Source of the DNA: Myxococcales bacterium
GTDB lineage: Bacteria; Myxococcota_A; Polyangia; Haliangiales; Haliangiaceae
NCBI GenBank assembly: GCA_028287115.1
Contig: JAQBQF010000017.1
Span: forward strand, 1 to 64,000
DNA length: 64,000 nucleotides
Direction: 5' to 3'
Below the pieces are notes generated by a model. It had not been told where the DNA came from. It saw nothing but the letters and a program-made list of their open reading frames with translations, and searched no databases. Positions 9,511 through 19,789 of this stretch are shown in pieces (positions within the stretch are counted from its first letter, which is position 1; each line of letters starts with the position of its first letter). The position numbers and the translations under genes are program-made.

Positions 9511-12500
9511 CGCTCCTTCCTCGGGACTCGATCGCGTGCAGTCACCGCGTCGCGACCGGGATCCGGACCACCGATCGCGGTCGATCCATCACAGACGGCC
9601 GTGCGGTCGCGCGACAGGCGACCCCGGACGATGTCGACGGTCGTGGCCTTGCTCTCCGGGATGTTCACGTTCGGATCCGCTGCGAGCGCGAACAGATCAT
9701 TCGCGACATCGCCGACGACCCTGCCGAGCGCGCCCCAGTGATACGGAATCGCGATCTGATGGACGGTCTTGCCGTCGAGCTGCAGCGGTTGATTGCGGCG
9801 GGTCACGAGCACTCGACACTCGATCTCGGCGCGCGCCGTGCGCAGCGTCGCCCAGTCACCGTGAACAAGCTGGCGCTCGGCGGCCAGCTCGGGCGACACC
9901 TCGCAGAACAGCGCCGGCTGGAGCTCCGAGAGCCAGGAGAGCCATCGGCTCATCGCGCCGCTCGTGTGGTGCTCCGTGAGCCGGAACGTCGTCAGCGCGT
10001 ACGGAAACCTGCGATCGCGCGCCGCCGCATGATACGGATTGTCGCGACGCTGCCATTCGACCCGGGCGGGATTGCATTGCTGGCGATAGATCGGGTTGTC
10101 GATCGCCGACTCCTCGGGCTCGTAGTGCGCCGGAAGCGGACCGTCGACGATTCCTGTCGGCGCGAACAGCCAGCCGCGCCCGTCGGCCTGCAGAAGGAAC
10201 GGCGCGTCACCGGCGAGCGTGGCGATGCCGTGCGCGTCCGGCCCGGGACGGTAGTCGGGTGGCCGGTTGCGGATGAAGTCGGGGCGATCGTGGCCGACCC
10301 ACGCGCCCTCGGCCGCGTCCCACCACACGTAGCGCTTGCGCTCGCTCCACGGCGTCCCGTCGGGCGCGGCCGATGCGCGGTTGTAGAGGATGCGGCGATT
10401 GTCGGGCCACGCCCAACCCCATTCGGGCGCGACCCAGCTCTGCTCGTGGCCCGGCTTCCGGCGCGCCGGTTGATTGATACCGTGCGCGTAACACCCGGAG
10501 TAGATCCAGCAACCACAGGCGGTCGACCCGTCATCGGCGAGCTCGGTGAAGCTCGAGACGGGGTCTCCGGTCGCGATCGAGAAGCCGTTGATCTCGCGCA
10601 GCACGGCTTCGGAGCTCGGATCCCCGTGGGCGCCTTCCGTCGGGTAGTCCCACGTCAGCGCATGAATCGGTCGATCGTGATCGCGGGTCGAGCTCGCGTA
10701 GCGCTGCTTGAGTCGGAGCCCGAGCTGATACGCGAACCACAAGTCGCTGCGCGCGTCGCCCGGCGCTTCTACCGCCTTGTGATGCCATTGCAGTAGCCGC
10801 TGCGTGTTGGTGAACGTCCCAGACTTCTCGGTATGCGCGGCGGCTGGGAAGAAGAACACTTCGGTGGCGATGTCCTCGGCGCGCACCGCGCCACGCTCGT
10901 GTTCCGGTGACACGCGCCAGAACTCGGCCGTCTCGGTTGGCATGAAGTCGCACACGACCAGCCAATCGAGCTTGCGGAGCCCCTTGCGTTGGAGCGGTCC
11001 TCCGACCGTGCCGACCACCGGATTCTCGCCGATCACGAAGTAGCCATTGACCTTGCCATCGGCCATCTCGGCGATCGTCTCGAGGTGCGAGTGAGAGCCC
11101 GACAGGTGCGGTAGGTACTCGAACAGGTAACCGTTGTCGCGCGTCGCCGCGTCGCCGAACCATGCCTTGAGGAGCGAGACGAGATATTTCGGCATCTCGC
11201 TCCACCATCCGCTGTCGGCGCGATGCGCGCGCAGGTAGTTGTCGATGCTCTGGTCCTGTTCGACGTGCGGCATCGGCAGGTAACCCGGAAGCAGATCGAA
11301 CAGCGTCGGGATATCGGTCGAGCCTTGGATCGACGCGTGGCCGCGCAAGGCAAGGATGCCGCCGCCCGGCCTGCCGATGTTGCCGAGCAAGAGCTGCAGG
11401 ATCGAGGCGGTGCGGATGTATTGCACGCCGACCGAGTGCTGCGTCCAGCCGACCGCGTAGCAGATCGCGGACGTGCGTTCGCGTCCCGAGTTTTCACACA
11501 AGCTCTCGGCGACGCGCAGGAACGCGGCCTCGGGCACGCCGCACGTCCTCGCGACCATCTCCGGCGTGTAGCGCGCGAAGTGCCTGCGCAGGATCTGGAA
11601 CACACAACGTGGATGCTGGAGCGTCGGGTCGCGCGGTTCGTCGAGCACGCGCGAGAGGCCGGCTAATCGCTGGCCCGCTCCACGGCTCGCGAACAGCTCC
11701 TTGTGACCCGCGGCCGGGACGGCGTCGATGCCTTGGTAGGTCCAGGTCGCCTCGTCGTACGCGCCGTCCTGAAAGCCGCTGAACAAGCCGTCGAGATCCT
11801 CGGTGTCGCGGAACTCCTCGGTAATGATCGTCGCCGCATTCGTATACGGCACCACGTAGTCGCGGAAGTAGCGCTCGTTCTCGATCACGTAGCGGACGAG
11901 CCCGCCGAGGAACGCGATATCGGATCCGATCCGGATCGGCACGAACTGATCGGCGACCGCGCTCGTGCGCGTGTAGCGCGGATCGACGTGGATGATCTTC
12001 GCGCCTCGCTCCTTGGCCTTCATCACCCAGCGAAAGCCGACCGGATGACACTCGGCCATGTTCGAGCCCTGGATCAAGATGCAGTCCGCGTGCTGCAGAT
12101 CCTGAAGAAAGGTCGTGGCGCCGCCGCGACCGAACGAGATCCCCAGACCGGGGACCGTGGAGCTATGTCATATCCGTGCCTGGTTCTCGACCTGCACGAT
12201 CCCGAGCGCGGTGTAGAGCTTCTTGAGGAGGTAGTTCTCCTCGTTGTCGAGCGTCGCACCGCCGAGGTGAGCGATCGCCATCGTCCGCCTGGTGCCACGC
12301 CCGTCGGGTAACGCTTCTTCCCAGTGATCGTCGCGCGTCTGCTTCACGCGATCGGCGACCATGTCCATCGCGGTCTCGAGCGACAGCTGTTCCCACGCCG
12401 TGCCTCCCGGCCGGCGATACAGCACGCGATCATGACGATGATCTCCGGTGACGAGCTGCATCGTCGCTGCGCCCTTCGGGCACAGGCAGCCCTCCGAGAT

Positions 12501-12743
12501 CGGCGAATCTGGATCGCCCTCGATGTCGCTGATCTTGTCATCTTTGACGTAGACGAGCTGTCCGCAGCCGACGGCACAGTACGGGCACACCGATCGCACC
12601 ACGCGATCTGCGGCCTCGGTGCGCGGCCGAAGTGAGTCCGAGTGCGGCGACCGAGCGTTGTCGCCGAGCCCTGAAATATCGCGAGTCGCGAGTTGGCGAA
12701 TCACAGGCCAGCGGTCGAGGAGCGGGAGGCGTCTCCGCGTCAT
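9507..12743 (-). CDS. fdnG: Formate dehydrogenase catalytic subunit, selenocysteine-containing (UGA read-through at 12168-12170)
   Basis: 1078-residue molybdenum/tungsten bis-MGD enzyme that oxidises formate to CO2. The N-terminal [4Fe-4S] ligands are C53, C56, C60 and C88 (CPYCAVGC...LCPKG). An in-frame UGA follows ENQARI and precedes HSSTVPGLG. E. coli FdnG has NQARV-Sec-HGPTVAS at the same site, so UGA codes Sec192, followed by the conserved His193. Sequence downstream (HPVGFRW, DPRYTRT, GWTQHSVG, LLLGNIGRPGGG) is FdnG-like without interruption, and a SECIS hairpin follows the UGA. The start at ATG 12743 gives MTRRRLPLLDRWPVIRQL; GTG 12803 is an alternative. No Tat signal is seen, so the enzyme may be cytoplasmic. 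Automated gene calling would split this into two genes. Confidence 0.93.
12138..12170 (-). promoter_or_regulatory. Bacterial SECIS element with its UGA selenocysteine codon
   Basis: In the mRNA sense the UGA is 12170-12168. A 7-bp stem (GGUCCCC 12156-12150 with GGGGAUC 12144-12138, one G-U pair) closes a five-base loop GGUCU (12149-12145). The loop GGU is the seventh codon after UGA, and U at SECIS position 17 is kept, as in E. coli fdhF. The GGUCU loop is what SelB recognises. This directly supports decoding of the UGA as selenocysteine. Confidence 0.88.
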
Positions 12744-12975
12744 GGTTCGAAGCCGTGCAGCTCGCGTGCCTCGTCGCGTGCGCGACCTCGAACGCGAAGC
12801 CACTCACTCCACGACATCGGCGCTCCATCATTTGTGCGGCTGCGCGCGGGGCGACCAGCCACGGGAGCGAGCGCTCGCGTACCGATCAGAGCGGCCACGG
12901 ACGGAAGCTCGACGAAACCCACCGCCCGCCAAAGAGCGCGGTCGAGTGGTATGGCGACTGCACCGTCAGAACAAG

Positions 12976-14559
12976 ATGGGCGGACTCGATGAAGCGCGCG
13001 GACACTCCGCAGCCCGCTCGTCCACGACGCTGCGACGCGCCGGCTCGAGGCGGGTGCTCGGCGCGATCGTGGTCTCCGCGAGTTGTGCGGTCGGTCCCGC
13101 CTATCATGTCCCCACCGCGCGCACTCCGACCGCGATGGCCTACAAGGAGGCCGGGTGGAAGGTCGCGAGCCCGTCCGACGCGATTCCGCGTGGCCGCTGG
13201 TGGCAGATGTTCCACGAGCCGGAGCTCGATGCTCTCGAGGCTCAGCTGAACATCAACAACCAGACGATCGCCCTGGCATTCGAGAATTACCTGATGGCGC
13301 GCGCACAGATCCGCTTCGCGCGCGCGAGCTACTTCCCGACGGTGACAGCCGCTCCGTCGGCGACGTGGTTTCGATCGTCGGGCGTGAGCGGCACCGGCGC
13401 GACCGGCGTGGGCGGCACCGGCGCGACGGGGTCCGTGGTCGGCACCTCCGGAACCTCGAGTGTTGCCGGAAGGCACGTCGTCTACGTCGCTCCCGTCGAT
13501 GCCTCGTGGGCGCCCGATCTGTTCGGTCGCGTACGATACGCGGTGCGCCAGCGCCAGTACGGCGCGCAGGTGAGCGCGGCCGACCTCGAGAGTACGCGGT
13601 TACTCCAGCAATCGATGCTGGCGCAGACCTACTTCCAGATCCGCGCGCAGGATGCGCTGCAGGTAGATCTCGACGCGACGGTCGCGGCGAACGAACAGAT
13701 CGTCGCGCTCACGCGGTCGCGCTTCACCGCGGGCATCGACAGCGAAGTCGTGGTCGTTCAGGCCGAGCTGACACTGCAGAACTCACGCGTGCAGGCCACG
13801 AACGCGGCCATCCTGCGAACCCGTTTCGAGCATGCGATCGCCACGCTGATCGGCGTCCCCGCGACGGAGCTAACGCTTCCGCGCCGCGCCTTACACGCGG
13901 TACCGCCGCCGATCCCGACGGGGACGCCGTCGCAGCTCCTCGAGCGCAGGCCCGACATCGCGGCGGCCGAACGCCAGATGGCAAGTGCCAACGCCGTGAT
14001 CGGTCTCGGCTATGCGGCGTACTATCCGCTCATCACGCTGACCGGCGATGTGGGCTTCGCGAGCGCGGCAATCGACACGCTGTTCTCGTGGCCTAGCCGC
14101 ATCTGGTCGATCGGCGCCAATCTCGCCGAGACGCTGTTCGATGGCGGCGCGCGGCGCGCGACGATCGACCAAGCGATCGCCAGCTACAACGCGAGCGTCG
14201 CCAACTATCGCCAGACGGTGCTCGTCGCGTTTCAGCAGGTCGAGGACAACCTCGCCGCGACGCGCATCCTGGCGGCCGAGGTCAAGCAGCAGCGCACGGC
14301 CGTCGAGCTCGCGCTGCGCGCCTTCGAGCTCGAGCGAGAACGGTACGAGAAGGGACTCGATCCGTACATCAATCTAGCGGTGCAGCAGACCGCGCTGCTG
14401 GCCGCGCGGCAGGCACTCGTCAGCCTGGAGTCGCAGCAGATGACGTCCGCGGTGTTGCTGGTCGAGGCGCTCGGCGGTGGGTGGACGCGGTCCGCGCTGC
14501 CCACGCCGGATCAAGTGTCGAAACCTCCGCGTGCGAGCGAGCGCCAGATCTGGCGATGA
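12976..14559 (+). CDS. RND outer-membrane factor, NodT-type lipoprotein
   Basis: 527-residue outer-membrane channel of the second RND system. ATG 12976 gives a basic N-terminus and then VLGAIVVSASC, a lipobox with Cys near residue 41, followed by AVGPAYHVP, the usual NodT/OprM start after the acylated Cys (C-x-VGPxY). PRGRWWQMFHEPELDALEAQ is the family entry motif. The start is uncertain because the signal region is long and no good ribosome site is seen; the frame is open for more than 100 codons further upstream. A Gly/Thr-rich insert (residues ~137-160) sits in the first half. It leads an operon with the pump and adaptor. Confidence 0.85.
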   Translation: MGGLDEARGHSAARSSTTLRRAGSRRVLGAIVVSASCAVGPAYHVPTARTPTAMAYKEAGWKVASPSDAIPRGRWWQMFHEPELDALEAQLNINNQTIALAFENYLMARAQIRFARASYFPTVTAAPSATWFRSSGVSGTGATGVGGTGATGSVVGTSGTSSVAGRHVVYVAPVDASWAPDLFGRVRYAVRQRQYGAQVSAADLESTRLLQQSMLAQTYFQIRAQDALQVDLDATVAANEQIVALTRSRFTAGIDSEVVVVQAELTLQNSRVQATNAAILRTRFEHAIATLIGVPATELTLPRRALHAVPPPIPTGTPSQLLERRPDIAAAERQMASANAVIGLGYAAYYPLITLTGDVGFASAAIDTLFSWPSRIWSIGANLAETLFDGGARRATIDQAIASYNASVANYRQTVLVAFQQVEDNLAATRILAAEVKQQRTAVELALRAFELERERYEKGLDPYINLAVQQTALLAARQALVSLESQQMTSAVLLVEALGGGWTRSALPTPDQVSKPPRASERQIWR

Positions 14560-14569
14560 GGAATGACCG

Positions 14570-17500
14570 ATGTGGATTGTCAGACTTGCGTTACGGCGCC
14601 CGTACACGTTCATCGTGGTCGCCATCCTGATTCTGCTCCTCGGTGGACTGTCGATCGTTCGCACGCCTGCCGACATCTTTCCGAACATCGACATTCCGGT
14701 CGTCAGCATCATCTGGACGTTCAACGGCCTCGATGCCCAACAGATGGCCGATCGCATCGTCTCGGTCACGGAGCGCGCGCTGACCACCACCGTCGACAAC
14801 ATCGAGCACCTCGAGTCGCAATCGCTCGACGGCGTTGCGGTGGTGAAGGTGTTCTTGCAACCGAACGCGAGCGTCGTCATGGCGATCGCGCAGGTCACCT
14901 CGATCTCACAAGCACAGCTGCGGACATTGCCGGTCGGAACGACCCCGCCGCTCGTGATCACCTATAATGCATCCACGGTTCCGGTCCTCCAGCTCGGACT
15001 CGCCGGACAGGGCCTCTCCGAGCAGGAGCTCTACAATCTCGGCGTCAACTTCATCCGGCCTCGGCTGATCACCGTTCAGGGTGCAGCCGTGCCCTTCCCG
15101 TATGGCGGCAAGGTCGCGCAGGTGATGGTGGACCTGAACACGACCGCGCTGCAGGCCAAGGGCATGTCACCCATGGACGTCGTGAACGCGATCAGCGCTC
15201 AGAATCTGATCCTGCCGTCCGGCACGTCCAAGATCGGCCGCCTCGAATATGACGTCAACCTCAACGGGGCGCCCACGACGATCAAAGGCCTCAACGATCT
15301 GCCGATCAGGACCGTCGGGACCACGACGACCTACATCCACGATGTCGCGTGGGTGCGGAACGGCTTCGCGCCGCAGACCAACATCGTGCGCGTCGACGGG
15401 TCGCGCGCGACGCTGCTCGGGATCGAGAAGACCGGCAACGCGTCGACCCTCAGCGTGATCTCCGGAATCAAGGCGCTGCTGCCGCAGATCGCCGCGACCG
15501 TGCCGCCGGCGTTGAAGATGACGCCGCTGGCCGACCAGTCCGTGTTCGTGAACGCCGCGATCTCGGGCGTCGTCCGCGAAGCGTTGATCGCCGCGAGTCT
15601 GACCGCCGTGATGATCCTGACGTTTCTTGGCAGCTGGAGGAGCACGGTGATCATCGCGGTCTCCATTCCGCTGGCGATTCTGACCTCGTTGACGGTGCTC
15701 GGCATGATCGGGCAAACGATCAACATCCAGACGCTCGGCGGTCTGGCGCTCGCCGTCGGAATCCTGGTCGACGACGCCACGGTCGAGATCGAGAACATCA
15801 ATCGCAACGCCGCGATGGGCAAACCGATCCTCCAGGCGATTCTCGACGGCGCGCAGCAGATCGCGGTGGCGGCTCTCGTGTCGACCCTCTCGATCTGCAT
15901 CGTGTTCGTGCCGATGTTCTTTCTCAGCGGCGTGGCCCGCTACCTGTTCGTGCCGCTGGCCGAGGCCGTCGTGTTCGCGATGCTGGCCTCGTATCTGCTG
16001 TCGCGCACGCTCGTGCCGACGATGGCGCGGTATCTGTTGCGTGGGCACGAGACCGACGCGGCACGGCCGAAACAAGCGAGTCGCAATCCGCTGGTCCGAT
16101 TGCAGCATCGCTTCGAGAACGCATTCGAACGGTTGCGCGGCCGCTACCGCGGAGCCCTGCAACGAGTTCTTCGCCACCGCGGCCTGTTTCTGTCGGCCGT
16201 GCTCATCTTCTGTGCAGCTTCGCTCGTCGTGCTGATCCCGTGGCTCGGTCAGGACTACTTTCCGACGGTCGATAGCGGCCAATTGAGGCTCCACGTTCGC
16301 GCGCGCACCGGGATGCGGATCGAAGACACGGCGAAGCTCTGCGACGAGGTCGAGAAGTCGATCCGGCAGCAGATCCCGACGCAGGAGGTCGTGTCGATCA
16401 TCGACAACATCGGACTCCCCTACAGTGGCATCAACTTGTCGTACAGCACCTCCGCCCCGATCGGGCCCGGGGACGCCGACATCCTGGTAACGCTCGCGGC
16501 CGCCCACCAACCGACGGCGAAGTACATCCACGATCTCCGGATCTCGTTGAATCGCGATTTCCCGGGGACGACGTTCGCGTTTCTTCCGGCCGACATCGTC
16601 AGTCAGATCCTAAATTTCGGTCTGCCAGCTCCGATCGATATTCAGGTGACCGGAGCGAACGTCGAGGGCAATTTCAAGTTCGTTGCCGCGTTGCTGCAGA
16701 AGATCAAGCAGGTTCCCGGCATCGTCGACGCGCGCATTCAGCAACCGTTCGACAGACAGCAATTGAATATCTCCGTCGATCGAACCAAGGCGAGCCAAGT
16801 CGGACTCACGCAGCGCGATGTCGCGACAAACCTCTTGATCTCGCTGAGCGGCAGCTTCCAGACCTCGCCGACGTTCTGGCTCAATCCTCAGAACCACGTG
16901 AGCTACACGATCGCCACGCAGACGCCGCAATACCGCATCGACTCGTTCTCGGATCTGGAGAATATTCCGATCACCGGGACGACCGGGGCGCCGCCGCAGA
17001 TTCTCGGCAATCTCGGGACGATCTCCCGCGTCGCAGGAACTCCGGTCGTCTCGCACTACAACATCCAGCCCTTGATCGACATCTTTGCCGCGGTGCAGGG
17101 CCGAGACCTCGGCGGCGTGGCTGGCGACATCAATGCGATCATCGCGCAGAGCCAGCACGATCTCCCGCATGGGTCGCAGATCGCGGTGCGAGGACAAGTT
17201 CAGACGATGCGCTCGTCCTACACCGGTTTGCTTGCAGGCTTGGCGTTCGCGATCGTCCTCGTGTACCTGCTGATGGTCGTCAACTTTCAATCCTGGCTGT
17301 CGCCGTTCATCGTGATCACGGCCCTGCCCGCCGCGTTAGCGGGAATCGTGTGGTTCTTGTTCGTGACGGGCACGCCGCTCAGTGTGCCCGCGTTGATGGG
17401 CGCGATCATGGCCGTGGGAGTTGCGACGTCCAATAGCATTCTGGTGGTGACGTTCTGTAACGAACAACTGCAGGAGGGTAAGGATGCCGTCACCGCCGCG

Positions 17501-17740
17501 ACGGAAGCAGGGTTCACGCGGTTCCGGCCCGTGATCATGACGGCCCTCGCGATGATCATCGGCATGATGCCGATGGCGCTCGGTCTAGGCGAGGGCGGAG
17601 AGCAGAATGCGCCGCTCGGCCGCGCGGTGATCGGGGGCCTCCTGTTCGCGACCGTCTCCACCTTGTTGTTCGTGCCCAGCTTTTTCGCGGCGCTGCACGT
17701 ACGGCGGAACCGCCCCCCCGAACAGCGGAGCAACGTCTAG
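14570..17740 (+). CDS. RND efflux pump permease, HAE-1/MdtB type
   Basis: 1056-residue full-length inner-membrane pump with two repeats of six membrane helices and large periplasmic loops. The N-terminus MWIVRLALRRPYTFIVVAI leads to TM1. The paired Asp residues of TM4 are in LALAVGILVDDATVEIENIN. The second half shows GQDYFPTVDSGQLRLHVRA and TM10-12 (PALMGAIMAVGVATSNSI; AMIIGMMPMALGLGEGGEQN). It sits ten bases after the outer-membrane factor and ten bases before the adaptor. It belongs to a different RND subgroup from the pump at 1-2155, so the two systems are not recent duplicates. Confidence 0.95.
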   Translation: MWIVRLALRRPYTFIVVAILILLLGGLSIVRTPADIFPNIDIPVVSIIWTFNGLDAQQMADRIVSVTERALTTTVDNIEHLESQSLDGVAVVKVFLQPNASVVMAIAQVTSISQAQLRTLPVGTTPPLVITYNASTVPVLQLGLAGQGLSEQELYNLGVNFIRPRLITVQGAAVPFPYGGKVAQVMVDLNTTALQAKGMSPMDVVNAISAQNLILPSGTSKIGRLEYDVNLNGAPTTIKGLNDLPIRTVGTTTTYIHDVAWVRNGFAPQTNIVRVDGSRATLLGIEKTGNASTLSVISGIKALLPQIAATVPPALKMTPLADQSVFVNAAISGVVREALIAASLTAVMILTFLGSWRSTVIIAVSIPLAILTSLTVLGMIGQTINIQTLGGLALAVGILVDDATVEIENINRNAAMGKPILQAILDGAQQIAVAALVSTLSICIVFVPMFFLSGVARYLFVPLAEAVVFAMLASYLLSRTLVPTMARYLLRGHETDAARPKQASRNPLVRLQHRFENAFERLRGRYRGALQRVLRHRGLFLSAVLIFCAASLVVLIPWLGQDYFPTVDSGQLRLHVRARTGMRIEDTAKLCDEVEKSIRQQIPTQEVVSIIDNIGLPYSGINLSYSTSAPIGPGDADILVTLAAAHQPTAKYIHDLRISLNRDFPGTTFAFLPADIVSQILNFGLPAPIDIQVTGANVEGNFKFVAALLQKIKQVPGIVDARIQQPFDRQQLNISVDRTKASQVGLTQRDVATNLLISLSGSFQTSPTFWLNPQNHVSYTIATQTPQYRIDSFSDLENIPITGTTGAPPQILGNLGTISRVAGTPVVSHYNIQPLIDIFAAVQGRDLGGVAGDINAIIAQSQHDLPHGSQIAVRGQVQTMRSSYTGLLAGLAFAIVLVYLLMVVNFQSWLSPFIVITALPAALAGIVWFLFVTGTPLSVPALMGAIMAVGVATSNSILVVTFCNEQLQEGKDAVTAATEAGFTRFRPVIMTALAMIIGMMPMALGLGEGGEQNAPLGRAVIGGLLFATVSTLLFVPSFFAALHVRRNRPPEQRSNV

Positions 17741-17750
17741 GGAGGCGCGC

Positions 17751-18953
17751 ATGCCGAGCGACACCACACCACAAGACGGAAGTTCCGAGCCGCCGCCCGC
17801 ACCGAAGAAGCGGCGACCGTGGCGATCCTTGCTCGCGATCGTCATCGTACTGATCCTGGTCGTCGGCGCCTTTGCGTTCGGCGCGCTGCCGCGCATCCAT
17901 GCGCGCAACACGGTCGACGCGGAGACCGCCGCGATGGCCATCCCGTATGTCTCGGTCGTACGTCCCGAACGCGAGGCCGTCCCGCAGGACATCGTGCTGC
18001 CCGGCAACATTCAGGCGTATGGCACCGCGCAGATCTTCGCGCGCACGAACGGCTATCTGAAGCGCTGGAACGTGGACATTGGCGCGCACGTCAAGAAGGG
18101 GCAGGTGCTGGCCGTCATCGCAACGCCGGAAGTCGATCAGCAGCTCGCACAAACGCGCGGCACCTTGGCAGCCGCGGAAGCGAACCTGCGGCTGGCCGAG
18201 GAGACGGCCAGGCGGTTCATGGAATTGAAGAAGACGAACGCGGTCTCCCGGCAGGAGGTCGACAATGCGGTCGGGTCCCTCCATACGAACCAGGCGACCG
18301 TCCAGGCACAACGAGCAACCGTGCGGCAATTGGAAGACTTGCAGTCGTTCGAACAGGTTCGCGCGCCGTTCGATGGCGTCGTCACCGCGCGCAATATCGA
18401 TGTTGGCGACCTGATCACGTCCGGCGCGACGCAGACGCCCCTGTTTAGTGTGCTCCAAGCAGACAAGCTACGCGTGTACGTGAACGTTCCCGAGGTGTCC
18501 GCGCAGGCCGTCAGGCCGGGCCTCACCGCCGATCTGGCGTTGGCCGCATTTCCCAACGGCCATTTCACAGGGAAGCTCATTCGGACCGCCGACGCGATCG
18601 ACATGACGACCCGAACGCTGCTCGCGGAGATCGAGGTCGATAATTCGAGCGGCACCCTGTTGCCAGGCGCATATGCGCAGGTCTCGCTGAAGGTCCCGCC
18701 ACGGCAGGACACGTACATCCTTCCGATCGGGGTGCTGATGTTTCGCAAGAACGGCCTGCACGTGGCCACCGTCAGCAAGGATCACGTCGTCATGAAGCAG
18801 ATCTTTCCGGGCCGCGACTACGGCGATCGTATCGAGGTCCTGCGCGGCCTCACGGGAGACGAGCAGGTGATCATGAATCCCCAAGATTCGATCACGACGG
18901 GCGATCCGGTGCGGATCGCCCCGCCGGGGGGACCGGCCAAAGGGCTCGACTAG
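17751..18953 (+). CDS. RND periplasmic adaptor (membrane fusion protein)
   Basis: 400-residue adaptor. The cytoplasmic N-terminus is Pro/Lys-rich and is followed by one membrane helix (LLAIVIVLILVVGAFAFG, ~25-43), so it is membrane-anchored and not a lipoprotein, unlike the adaptor at 2159-3226. The lipoyl half ARTNGYLKRWNVDIGAHVKK, an alpha-hairpin and RAPFDGVVTARNIDVGDLI are visible. It starts at ATG 17751 with GGAGG five bases upstream, ten bases after the pump gene. Confidence 0.93.
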   Translation: MPSDTTPQDGSSEPPPAPKKRRPWRSLLAIVIVLILVVGAFAFGALPRIHARNTVDAETAAMAIPYVSVVRPEREAVPQDIVLPGNIQAYGTAQIFARTNGYLKRWNVDIGAHVKKGQVLAVIATPEVDQQLAQTRGTLAAAEANLRLAEETARRFMELKKTNAVSRQEVDNAVGSLHTNQATVQAQRATVRQLEDLQSFEQVRAPFDGVVTARNIDVGDLITSGATQTPLFSVLQADKLRVYVNVPEVSAQAVRPGLTADLALAAFPNGHFTGKLIRTADAIDMTTRTLLAEIEVDNSSGTLLPGAYAQVSLKVPPRQDTYILPIGVLMFRKNGLHVATVSKDHVVMKQIFPGRDYGDRIEVLRGLTGDEQVIMNPQDSITTGDPVRIAPPGGPAKGLD

Positions 18954-19089
18954 GCTCGAAGCACCGCTGGCACGACACGAGGCGAATTGCCGCGCTCGAA
19001 CGATCGAACTGGTCACGCGTTTGCACCGCCGAGCCGCTGGCAAGAGGACAAGCTCGTCGGCGGCGACTGCGTGTCAGCGCGACCGACAG

Positions 19090-19112
19090 CGATGTCGGTT
19101 CACTGAACATCG
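19090..19112. promoter_or_regulatory. Overlapping dyads upstream of the TetR gene (candidate operator)
   Basis: CGATGT and ACATCG form six-base arms 11 bases apart (19090-19095, 19107-19112). An offset perfect 11-mer, GTTCACTGAAC, lies at 19098-19108. They are just upstream of the predicted -35 box of the regulator gene, a common place for a TetR-family operator. Function is inferred. Confidence 0.4.
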
Positions 19113-19133
19113 ACGAGCGAATCGCGCGCTCGC

Positions 19134-19162
19134 TTGACGGTCTGGCGTCTGATGAGTATGGT
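19134..19162 (+). promoter_or_regulatory. Sigma-70-type promoter of the TetR-MFS operon
   Basis: TTGACG at 19134-19139 and TATGGT at 19157-19162 are separated by the ideal 17 bases. Transcription would begin near 19169, only about three bases before the GTG at 19172, so the message may be nearly leaderless or translation may start at ATG 19214. Confidence 0.55.
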
Positions 19163-19171
19163 TTCATCTCT

Positions 19172-19789
19172 GTGAGCGCACATTCAGTAAGGCGCTCGAA
19201 CCTCCGCGCGAAGATGCGCGGCGCGGTGACCGACGCGATCCTCGACGCGACTGAGGCCGTCGCGGTCGAGAGCGGCCTCGAGGCAGCCACGATCTCTGCG
19301 ATCGCCGAACGCGCCGGCGTTGCCGTCGGAACGCTGTACAACTACTTCCCCGATCGTGAGGGCATCCTCTCTGCGTTGTTTGTTGCGAGGCGAGCTCAGA
19401 TCGCGCCGATGATCGCCGCCGCAGCGGAGGCAACCTCGAAGCTTCCGTTCGAAGCGCGCGTGCGCGCGTTTATCGGCCAGCTGCTCGCGATCTTCGAAGA
19501 GAAACAGAGCTTTGTACGGCTCGCCGCGATGACCGACCAAGCGTCGATCAAGATCAAGCCGCGAGAATCGACGCTGATGACCCAGATCTTGCAAGTGTTC
19601 GAGCACATCATGCGCGACGGCGCTGCCCGCAAGCTGTTCCCCGTCTCACGCGTGCCGGCGTACGCGCGGATGCTTCACGGAGCCCTCAAGGCGCTCGCGA
19701 TGTGGCGGCTCTCCGAAGGCCAAGCGATGACGACAGATACCGATCTGCTGGTCGACACCTGGCTCCATGGCATCGGGAAGGCCGGATGA
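19172..19789 (+). CDS. TetR-family transcriptional regulator
   Basis: 205-residue repressor type. The N-terminal DNA-binding domain shows AILDATEAVAVESGLEAATI then the HTH AERAGVAVGTLYNYFPDREG. The variable C-terminal half would bind a ligand. Start GTG 19172 keeps the basic arm before helix 1; ATG 19214 would also leave the HTH intact. Its stop overlaps the start of the MFS exporter (ATGA), so it is the first gene of the emr-like operon and probably represses it together with itself. Confidence 0.92.
   Translation: MSAHSVRRSNLRAKMRGAVTDAILDATEAVAVESGLEAATISAIAERAGVAVGTLYNYFPDREGILSALFVARRAQIAPMIAAAAEATSKLPFEARVRAFIGQLLAIFEEKQSFVRLAAMTDQASIKIKPRESTLMTQILQVFEHIMRDGAARKLFPVSRVPAYARMLHGALKALAMWRLSEGQAMTTDTDLLVDTWLHGIGKAG

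Noticed and set aside
12077..12170. Break in the formate dehydrogenase gene as a frameshift or nonsense pseudogene
   Set aside because: Both sides share one frame, the stop is UGA at the known Sec site, and a SECIS hairpin follows.
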